A program made the position numbers and the translations under genes. The notes under the pieces were generated by a model, which was not told the origin of the DNA, did no database searches, and saw only the letters and a program-made list of their open reading frames with translations. Positions 21,651 through 27,543 of a DNA stretch of 27,543 bases are shown in pieces (within the stretch, counting starts at the first letter, position 1; every line of letters begins with the position of its first letter). The stretch spans positions 1 to 27,543 of the forward strand of contig CAZYEI010000014.1 in assembly GCA_964646425.1 (NCBI GenBank). The letters are read 5' to 3'. This DNA is from CAZYEI01 sp964646425 (GTDB lineage Bacteria > Bacillota_I > Bacilli_A > RFN20 > JAISJY01).

Positions 21651-23438
21651 ATGAATAAAAGTAACTTAAAACAATTTCAAGAATTATTAATAAAAAATAA
21701 AATAGATTTATACATTGTTCCCACAAGCGATTTTCATCATTCAGAATATGTTGATGATTATTTTAAATGCAGGGAATTTTTATCAAACTTTACTGGTTCT
21801 GCTGGTACACTAGTGGTAACTCAAAATAACGCTTATATATTTGTTGATGGTCGCTATTTTGTTCAAGTTGAAAAAGAAGTAAATAAAAATGAAATTACTA
21901 TTATGAAACTTGGAGAAAAAAATGTTCCATCAACAATAGAATTTATTATTAATTATTTAGAAGATGGACAAACAATCGCCTTTGATGGCAGAGTAAATGA
22001 TTGCAAAACAATAAACATTATAAAAAATATGCTAGCTAACAAAAAAATCACTTATTTATCAAATATTGACTTAGTTGATGAAATTTGGAATAATCGTCCA
22101 TCTCTCCCAATTCTTCCTTTATTTAGAATTGATGAATATGCTGGATGCAATACTCAAAACAAACTAACTAAAATACGAAATATGATGGAGGATAAAGGAG
22201 CAACAACTCATATTATTACTTCATTAGATGATATTGCATATACTCTTAATTTAAGAGGACATGATATACCATGCAATCCTGTATTTTTATCATATATGTT
22301 AATTAATAAGAATGAAGTAATTTTATATATCAATAAGGAAAAATTAAGCAAAGAAATAAGTGAATATTTAAAAGAAAATAACATCATTATAAAAGATTAC
22401 TTTGCTTTATATGAAGATATTAAAGCGATTAATAATGAAAGAATATTGCTTGATTCAACAGCAGTTAATTATTTAATATATTCTTCTATTTGTGATAGCA
22501 ATGAAATTATTGATGATTATAATCCCGCAATGTTGATGAAAGCAGTTAAAAACGATATAGAAATAAATAATTTGCGACAATGCCATATTCTTGATGGCTT
22601 AGCAATGTTAGATTTTATGATTTTTATTAAAAATATTAAAAATGAAAAGCGAATTTATACTGAATATGAGATTGGTGAACTAATTGATTTATTAAGAGCT
22701 AAGCAACCTTATTTTATTGAAAATAGTTTTAATCCTATTGTTGCCTATAAAGAAAATGCGGCAATGGCTCATTATAGTGCTAAGAAAAAGGGAAGTAAAA
22801 AAATTCAAGGAAATGGCTTACTACTTGTCGATTCAGGTGGCCAATATTATCTAGGAACTACTGATATTACTAGAACCTTTGTTATTGGAAAAATAAATAA
22901 AGAAATTAAGAGACACTTTACCATGGTACTTAAGTCAATGTTTAACTTATCTTCAGCAAAATTTTTAAAAGGATGCAGTGGTTTATCACTAGATTCCCTT
23001 GCAAGAACTCCATTATGGAATGAAAATCTAAATTATAATCATGGAACAGGTCATGGTGTTGGCTATTGCTTAAACGTTCACGAAGGTCCAAATAGTTTTA
23101 GATATAAAAGTATAGGTGGAGGTAAAGATTCACTACCATTAGAAATTGGAATGACAACCTCTGACGAGCCTGGAATATATATCGAAAACAGTCATGGTAT
23201 TAGACATGAAAATGTCTTATTAACCGTCAAAGATATCGATAATGAATATGGATCATTCTTAAGGTTTGAAACTCTTACATTATGTCCATTCGATCTTGAA
23301 GGATTAGATTTAAAAATACTAACACTTGAAGATAAAAATAGAATTAATGAGTACCATAAACATGTTTATGAAAAATTAAGTCCATATTGTGATGAAACAC
23401 AATTAAAATATTTAGAAAAATTCACTAAAAATATCTAA
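21651..23438 (+). CDS. Xaa-Pro aminopeptidase (aminopeptidase P, M24B)
   Basis: 595-residue cytoplasmic metallopeptidase that removes the N-terminal residue before proline. It is the long, three-domain form similar to eukaryotic aminopeptidase P1: two creatinase-like N-terminal domains (about 1-140 and 150-295), then the pita-bread catalytic domain. All five metal ligands are present with the spacing of the family: Asp394 (LVDSGG), Asp405 (GTTDITR), His468 (HGTGHGVG), Glu506 (SDEPGIY) and Glu520 (IRHEN). His464 of the HGTGH motif is also kept. It is monocistronic on the plus strand. Confidence 0.94.
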   Translation: MNKSNLKQFQELLIKNKIDLYIVPTSDFHHSEYVDDYFKCREFLSNFTGSAGTLVVTQNNAYIFVDGRYFVQVEKEVNKNEITIMKLGEKNVPSTIEFIINYLEDGQTIAFDGRVNDCKTINIIKNMLANKKITYLSNIDLVDEIWNNRPSLPILPLFRIDEYAGCNTQNKLTKIRNMMEDKGATTHIITSLDDIAYTLNLRGHDIPCNPVFLSYMLINKNEVILYINKEKLSKEISEYLKENNIIIKDYFALYEDIKAINNERILLDSTAVNYLIYSSICDSNEIIDDYNPAMLMKAVKNDIEINNLRQCHILDGLAMLDFMIFIKNIKNEKRIYTEYEIGELIDLLRAKQPYFIENSFNPIVAYKENAAMAHYSAKKKGSKKIQGNGLLLVDSGGQYYLGTTDITRTFVIGKINKEIKRHFTMVLKSMFNLSSAKFLKGCSGLSLDSLARTPLWNENLNYNHGTGHGVGYCLNVHEGPNSFRYKSIGGGKDSLPLEIGMTTSDEPGIYIENSHGIRHENVLLTVKDIDNEYGSFLRFETLTLCPFDLEGLDLKILTLEDKNRINEYHKHVYEKLSPYCDETQLKYLEKFTKNI

Positions 23439-23448
23439 GTCTTCCAAA

Positions 23449-23481
23449 ATTGCTCTTTTAATGCTATAATTAAAAAGCAAT
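23449..23481 (+). promoter_or_regulatory. extended -10 promoter of the lipid kinase gene within an inverted repeat
   Basis: TG-C-TATAAT (-10 at 23465-23470) lies in the loop of an inverted repeat (23449-23461 with 23470-23481, one bulged C). No T run follows, so it is not a terminator of the peptidase gene; it could be an operator over the -10. The leader is about 20 bases. Confidence 0.5.
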
Positions 23482-23495
23482 GTTAGGTGATTAAA

Positions 23496-24353
23496 ATGGT
23501 AAAAATACTCTACAATCCCTTTTCAAGTAATGGAAAAAGTTTGGAAATTGTGGAAAAAGTTATTTCTCAATTTAAAGAATTAAACAAAGAATATGAATTA
23601 ATAAATGTAACAGAAATTAATGACACAGAAAATTTCATTAAAACTTTTAATGATAATGATGAATTCATACTTATTGGTGGCGATGGTACACTTCATCATT
23701 TAGCTAATAGAATAACTCCTTATATAAGAAATGGAAAAATTAAAAATAAATTATTTCTTTATCGAGCCGGAACTGGTAACGACTTTTCCCGTGATGTAAA
23801 AAAAGAAGTAAAAGACAATTTGGTTTATCTAAATGAACACTTACGTTATTTACCAGTAATTGATTATAATGGTAAATCAAAATATTTTGTAAATGGTGTA
23901 GGACTTGGTATTGATGCTTTAATTTGTAAAATGGTTAATGAATCTGAAGATAAAAGCACTAAAAATTATTTAAAAAATGTAATTAAATCATTAAAAAATT
24001 ATCATAAATCTTCAGTAAAAGTTATTGTTGATGGTAAAAAATATAATTATGATAAAACACTATTTGCAACAATTATGCACGGAAGATATTATGGTGGTGG
24101 AATGAAAATTATCCCTTCCCAAAAAAGAGATACTGATGAACTATCGGTTATTATAATAAATAAAATTCCTACGTCTATTCTTGCCTTGTTGCTACCTACA
24201 GTATTTTTTGGTGGACACACTATTTTTCCTTGTGTTCATATTCATAAAGGAAAAAATATTGAAATAATCTTTGATGAAGACAAATATTTACAATTAGATG
24301 GAGAAGTTGAAAAAAATGTTAAATCTATTAAAGCCTATAAGCAACCATTATAG
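23496..24353 (+). CDS. diacylglycerol kinase-type lipid kinase (DagK/YegS family)
   Basis: 285 residues. The catalytic domain starts at once with the nucleotide-binding strand and loop NPFSSNGKS, then GGDGTLHH (about 64-71) and GTGNDFSRD (about 95-103), the signature of DAG/sphingosine-type lipid kinases. The C-terminal beta domain ends with the usual QLDGE motif. It probably phosphorylates diacylglycerol to phosphatidate, recycling lipid headgroup turnover products, or a related lipid. The start at 23496 follows TTAGGTGAT; a GTG inside that site begins the open frame at 23487. It is followed by a terminator that includes the stop codon. Confidence 0.9.
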   Translation: MVKILYNPFSSNGKSLEIVEKVISQFKELNKEYELINVTEINDTENFIKTFNDNDEFILIGGDGTLHHLANRITPYIRNGKIKNKLFLYRAGTGNDFSRDVKKEVKDNLVYLNEHLRYLPVIDYNGKSKYFVNGVGLGIDALICKMVNESEDKSTKNYLKNVIKSLKNYHKSSVKVIVDGKKYNYDKTLFATIMHGRYYGGGMKIIPSQKRDTDELSVIIINKIPTSILALLLPTVFFGGHTIFPCVHIHKGKNIEIIFDEDKYLQLDGEVEKNVKSIKAYKQPL

Positions 24354-24366
24354 GCTTTAATTTTTA
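24330..24366 (+). terminator. intrinsic terminator after the lipid kinase gene
   Basis: Perfect 11-bp stem (24330-24340 with 24348-24358), 7-base loop, then AATTTTTAT. The TAG stop codon (24351-24353) lies inside the right arm. Confidence 0.85.
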
Positions 24367-24406
24367 TAAAAAATTAAAATTATCTTTAATTATTTTTTAA
24401 ATGTAG

Positions 24407-24412
24407 TATAAT
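24407..24412 (+). promoter_or_regulatory. -10 element of the proS promoter
   Basis: TATAAT about 30 bases before the proS ATG and after the preceding terminator. The -35 region (about 24384-24390) is weak. The leader is far too short for a T-box. Confidence 0.5.
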
Positions 24413-24440
24413 ATCAAAGTATTGACAAGGAGGTATATCT

Positions 24441-26147
24441 ATGAAAGCAAGTAAAATGTTAATCAGTACTTTAAAAGAGACACCTAATGAAGCTGTTATT
24501 TCCAGCCATATTTTATTAATAAGAGCAGGAATGATTAGAAAATTGGTTGCAGGAGTTTATAATTACTTGCCTTTAGGTCTTAGAACTTTGCATAAAATAG
24601 AAAATATAATTCGTGAAGAAATGGATGAAGCCGGTGCTTTAGAAATTTTATCAAGTGCACTTCAACCAAAAGAATTATGGGAAGAATCTGGAAGATGGCA
24701 AAAATATGGTCCAGAATTAATGAGATTTAAAGATAGAAATGATCGTGACTTTTGTCTAGGACCTACTCATGAAGAAATATTTACCGATTTAATTAGAAAT
24801 GAAATAAAATCACGAAAAAATCTTCCAATAAATATTTATCAAATCCAAACAAAATATCGTGATGAAATGAGACCAAGATTTGGTTTAATGAGGGGTAGAG
24901 AATTTATTATGAAAGATGCCTACTCTTTTGATGTTGATGAAAATGGTTTAAACATTTCTTATCAAAATATGCATGACACCTATCAAAGAATTTTTGATCG
25001 ACTTGGCTTAAATTATAAAATTGTATTAGCTGATACTGGCTCAATTGGTGGTAGTGGTTCACATCAATTTATGGCAATTAGTGATGTTGGTGAATCTGAT
25101 ATTATTTATTGTGATTGTGGTTATGCTGCAGATCAAGAAAAAGCTGAATCTAAAATCGATGAGTATAAAGTAAATGAAATTATTAAAGAAATCGAAAAAA
25201 TCAACACTCCAAATATGAAGTCTATTGAAGATGTTGCAAATTTTTTAAATGTTGATGCTAAAGATGTTGTTAAATCAATGGTATATGTTGATATGGCAAA
25301 TGATGAATATATTTTAGTCATGGTTAGAGGCGATAGATGTGTTAATGAAGTTAAAGTGGTTAATGCTTTGGATATTGCTGAACATGAATTACGCCTAGCT
25401 TTAGATAAGGAAATAACAAACATTAATTCTATCGAAGGATTTGTTGGACCTGTTGGATTAAAGATTAAAGTATTAGTTGATGAAGAAGTTGCCCAAATGA
25501 AAAATATTATTGTTGGTGCTAATGAAAAAGATTATCACTTAACAAATGTTAACTTCGGCAGAGATTTTACTGGAATAGTTGCACAATTTAGAAATACCGA
25601 TGAAGGTGATATTTGTCCTATTTGTGGTAAATCACTTCATAAAGAAAGAGGCATTGAAGTAGGACAAATATTTAAATTAGGAACTAAATATTCAAAGCCT
25701 ATGAATTGTTGCTATCAAGATGAAAAAGGACAACTTGTGCCAATGGTTATGGGATGTTATGGTATTGGTGTTACTAGAACAATGTCTTCAATTATTGAAC
25801 AATACCATGATGACTTTGGTATCAAATGGCCACTAAATGTCGCTCCATATCATGCTGTAATCGTTCCAATTTCTTACAATGATGAAACAATGAAAAAAGA
25901 AGCTGACAGTTTATATGAAAAATTAAGACACAACAATATTGAAGTTATTTTAGATGATCGTGATGCAAAACCTGGATTTAAATTTAAGGATTGGGAACTA
26001 ATCGGTATTCCTTATATTATTACTATTGGTAGACGTGCTACCGAAGGATATTGTGAATTCAAATGTCGTTCTACAATGATAAAAGAAGATAAGACATTCG
26101 ATGATGCAGCAAACATTATTATTGAAGCTGTCAAAAATATTAAATAA
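24441..26147 (+). CDS. proS: prolyl-tRNA synthetase, bacterial type with editing domain
   Basis: 568-residue class II synthetase that charges tRNA-Pro. The N-terminal catalytic part has LLIRAGMIRKLVAGVYNYLPLG, TKYRDEMRPRFGLMRGREF (motif 2) and KDAYSFD. The insertion domain between about residues 225 and 390 is the editing module that clears Ala-tRNA-Pro, and marks the bacterial type. Motif 3 region GCYGIGVTRT and the anticodon-binding domain (APYHAVIVPI onward) complete it. Length is normal. Binding site AAGGAGG. A GDPD gene follows after 13 bases in the same unit. Confidence 0.96.
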   Translation: MKASKMLISTLKETPNEAVISSHILLIRAGMIRKLVAGVYNYLPLGLRTLHKIENIIREEMDEAGALEILSSALQPKELWEESGRWQKYGPELMRFKDRNDRDFCLGPTHEEIFTDLIRNEIKSRKNLPINIYQIQTKYRDEMRPRFGLMRGREFIMKDAYSFDVDENGLNISYQNMHDTYQRIFDRLGLNYKIVLADTGSIGGSGSHQFMAISDVGESDIIYCDCGYAADQEKAESKIDEYKVNEIIKEIEKINTPNMKSIEDVANFLNVDAKDVVKSMVYVDMANDEYILVMVRGDRCVNEVKVVNALDIAEHELRLALDKEITNINSIEGFVGPVGLKIKVLVDEEVAQMKNIIVGANEKDYHLTNVNFGRDFTGIVAQFRNTDEGDICPICGKSLHKERGIEVGQIFKLGTKYSKPMNCCYQDEKGQLVPMVMGCYGIGVTRTMSSIIEQYHDDFGIKWPLNVAPYHAVIVPISYNDETMKKEADSLYEKLRHNNIEVILDDRDAKPGFKFKDWELIGIPYIITIGRRATEGYCEFKCRSTMIKEDKTFDDAANIIIEAVKNIK

Positions 26148-26160
26148 TGGAGATATTAAA

Positions 26161-27156
26161 ATGAATAAGAAAAAATCTCAAAAACGTTTAAACATTTTTT
26201 TAGGTTTTTGTTTAACCATTGCAGTCTTCTTTTTAGTAATTAATATTATCCCTCCTAAGAAAGTAATGGATAAAAATCCTTTTATAATCCAAGAAGGAGA
26301 TAAACCTCTTATTGCTGCTCATAGGGGAGGAAAATACTTAAATCCAGAAAATACTTTTAAAGCTTTAAACTATTCTGTTGAAGTATATAATGTTGATATT
26401 TTAGAATTTGATTTATGTCTAACATTAGATGGACATTTAATTTTAAATCACAATATGACAATTAATTCTTGTACTGATGTTGAAGAAGATAATTATCTTG
26501 TAAGTGAACATACTTTAACAGAATTACAACAATTCAATTTTGGCTATAATTTCAAGCCTATAAATTCTGATAAACAAATATACAAAGATTTACTAGTTGG
26601 AGTAGCAGAAGAAAATAAATCTCAAGTATTACTAGAGAATGAACTACGAGTTGTTACAATCGAAGAAGTTTTTGAAAAATATGCCGAAACTGATTTGATG
26701 TATATTATTGAAATTAAAGATTCTGGTGATTTTGGAATAAAAGCTACTGATGAATTAGTAAGAAATATTAATAAATATAATGTTCAAAATAAAGTTATTG
26801 TTGGGACATTTCACGATAATGTCTCAAATCATCTTAAAACAAAATATCCAGCAATTATGAGAGGAGCCTCTGAAGGTGACGCAACTCAATATGTTATTAC
26901 TACCTTATTTGGTGTAAGTTTATTTGATAATTCATCATTCACTGCTTTACAAATCCCTACTTCAGAAAAAGCTTTTGGAATTACTTTCCCGCTTGATTGG
27001 AGAATTTATATAAATAGAGCTCATCGTCAAAATATTTCTGTCCAATATTGGACAATTGATGATAAAGATGAAATGACACGATTAATAAACTTAGGTGCTG
27101 ATGTTATTATGACTGATCGTCCTGATGTAGCCTATGAATTGCTAAACGAACTTTAA
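26161..27156 (+). CDS. membrane-anchored glycerophosphodiester phosphodiesterase
   Basis: 331 residues. A basic start (MNKKKSQKRL) and one membrane helix (about 11-31) anchor a GDPD domain on the outer face. Active-site residues are present: AHRGG (His54), NPENT (Glu63), EFD (Glu82, Asp84), LNHN (His97) and IEIK further on. GDPD enzymes split glycerophosphodiesters to sn-glycerol-3-phosphate and an alcohol, or act on lipids or teichoic acid-like polymers. About 30 residues between the strand with His97 and the IEIK are longer than in minimal members. The true start is ATG 26161 after GGAG; the frame is open back into proS. It is co-transcribed with proS, though the functional link is not obvious. 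Confidence 0.9.
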   Translation: MNKKKSQKRLNIFLGFCLTIAVFFLVINIIPPKKVMDKNPFIIQEGDKPLIAAHRGGKYLNPENTFKALNYSVEVYNVDILEFDLCLTLDGHLILNHNMTINSCTDVEEDNYLVSEHTLTELQQFNFGYNFKPINSDKQIYKDLLVGVAEENKSQVLLENELRVVTIEEVFEKYAETDLMYIIEIKDSGDFGIKATDELVRNINKYNVQNKVIVGTFHDNVSNHLKTKYPAIMRGASEGDATQYVITTLFGVSLFDNSSFTALQIPTSEKAFGITFPLDWRIYINRAHRQNISVQYWTIDDKDEMTRLINLGADVIMTDRPDVAYELLNEL

Positions 27157-27212
27157 TTTTAAAAAAAATTATCAGATAATTTAAATATATCTCTAAACTA
27201 TCATAAGATATC

Positions 27213-27251
27213 AAAAAAATGACCTTTAAATTAACTTAAGGTCATTTTTTT
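27213..27251. terminator. terminator after the GDPD gene, likely bidirectional
   Basis: Perfect 14-bp stem (27213-27226 with 27238-27251), 11-base loop, beginning with seven A and ending with seven T. It would also serve a minus-strand gene coming from the right edge. Confidence 0.88.
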
Positions 27252-27353
27252 GTTCAAAACTGGATTCCAATTATAATATAATGAACAATAAAAACATAAA
27301 AAGATATCATTAACAATTAGTTTTTCAATAATGCTATAGACTTTATCTTCTTC

Positions 27354-27543
27354 TTAAACAGATTCTTTAATTACATAAATTGTTTTATTTTTATCGTCAA
27401 TAATTGATGACATTTTAACTCTTTGAATATTAAATTTACTTTTCTTCTCTATAAATTTATCCTCCTCTTTTCTTAAAATTAAAATTGTAATCTGGGTATC
27501 CCAGTTACTAAACAATATCGTGTACTTTGTGATGCAAAGTGTT
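27354..27543 (-). CDS. uncertain partial reading frame at the right edge
   Basis: A minus-strand frame is open from the window edge for 62 codons to TAA (27354-27356). No start is visible. Its later part is Lys/Glu/Ile-rich and begins after a good GAGGAGG site (about 27461-27467), but the codon at the right spacing is ATA, not a normal start; the first ATG is only 19 codons from the end. A competing minus-strand frame is open from the edge for 20 codons and stops at 27479 with residues such as TGIPRLQF, which also looks coding. So either a gene ends at 27479 and a small or damaged gene follows, or one gene ends at 27354. I do not recognise either. The stretch 27252-27353 holds no gene that I can support. 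Confidence 0.3.
   Translation of the reverse strand, partial: TLCITKYTILFSNWDTQITILILRKEEDKFIEKKSKFNIQRVKMSSIIDDKNKTIYVIKESV
27487..27540. other. two adjacent small hairpins at the right edge
   Basis: Hairpin 1: GTAA-CTGGG paired with CCCAG-TTAC (27487-27508; 9 bp, one bulged T, 3-base loop). Hairpin 2: ACTTTG with CAAAGT (27524-27540, 5-base loop). This 60-base stretch is clearly less AT-rich than its surroundings. It could be part of a structured RNA, the end of a mobile element or coding sequence cut by the window edge. Confidence 0.4.

Noticed and set aside
24354..24440. T-box or other riboswitch before proS
   Set aside because: Only 87 bases, including the previous terminator; too short for the conserved T-box structures.
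27487..27540. tRNA or other known structured RNA at the right edge
   Set aside because: No T-loop sequence, no cloverleaf spacing and no match to tmRNA, RNase P or SRP RNA that I can recognise.
1..27543. CRISPR array, prophage or insertion sequence
   Set aside because: No regularly spaced repeats, phage genes, transposases or integrases were seen on either strand.

Overview
The window reads as a chromosomal stretch of a strongly AT-rich, low-GC Gram-positive bacterium. It most resembles gut or anaerobic Bacilli near Erysipelotrichia or the non-parasitic Mollicutes relatives. The grounds are composition, purine-rich ribosome binding sites, several lipobox lipoproteins, TATAAT promoters (often with an extended TGn element), a lysS-dusB pair, a bacterial-type ProRS and a tgt-queA-queH operon. 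The standard genetic code fits every gene, but none of the 26 complete genes ends in TGA (20 TAA, 6 TAG by my reading). I see no insertion sequence, prophage, CRISPR array, tRNA or rRNA.

Region 1 (1-4850, minus strand) holds the 5' part of lysS, dusB, an ABC-F ATPase and a two-HKD cardiolipin synthase. Region 2 (5073-8620, minus strand) is a lipoprotein block. It has a secreted lipoprotein whose C-terminus is a barnase/RNase Sa-type ribonuclease with its catalytic residues intact, a single-domain rhodanese lipoprotein whose catalytic Cys is Ser, and a lipoprotein made of two almost identical rhodanese domains. Region 3 (8640-16137, minus strand) is one Rnf operon ordered rnfC-apbE-(thioredoxin-like lipoprotein)-rnfD-rnfG-rnfE-rnfA-(Cys-rich membrane protein)-rnfB, with a promoter in front and a terminator behind. 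Region 4 (16242-19116, plus strand) is tgt-queA-queH for queuosine in tRNA. Region 5 (19126-21551, minus strand) has a YcxB-like protein, a Cof-type HAD phosphatase, a pRiA4b ORF-3-like protein and a free-standing cytoplasmic CBM20 starch-binding module. Region 6 (21591-27251, plus strand) has an aminopeptidase P, a diacylglycerol-kinase-type lipid kinase, proS and a membrane-anchored glycerophosphodiester phosphodiesterase. The right edge holds an uncertain minus-strand reading frame and two small hairpins.

The most unusual part is the Rnf operon. Rnf complexes are known to couple ferredoxin/NAD electron transfer to ion pumping, with covalent FMN on RnfG and RnfD attached by ApbE. Here RnfB stops after its first Fe-S domain and lacks the ferredoxin-like domain. 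A 60-residue membrane protein with four cysteines is inserted before rnfB. RnfG has two FMN-binding domains instead of one. The operon also encodes its own ApbE and an exported CxxC thioredoxin-like lipoprotein. Rhodanese lipoproteins follow as a separate transcription unit with its own strong promoter. My inference is an Rnf variant adapted to move electrons to extracytoplasmic thiol or sulfur partners; the link to the rhodaneses rests on proximity alone.
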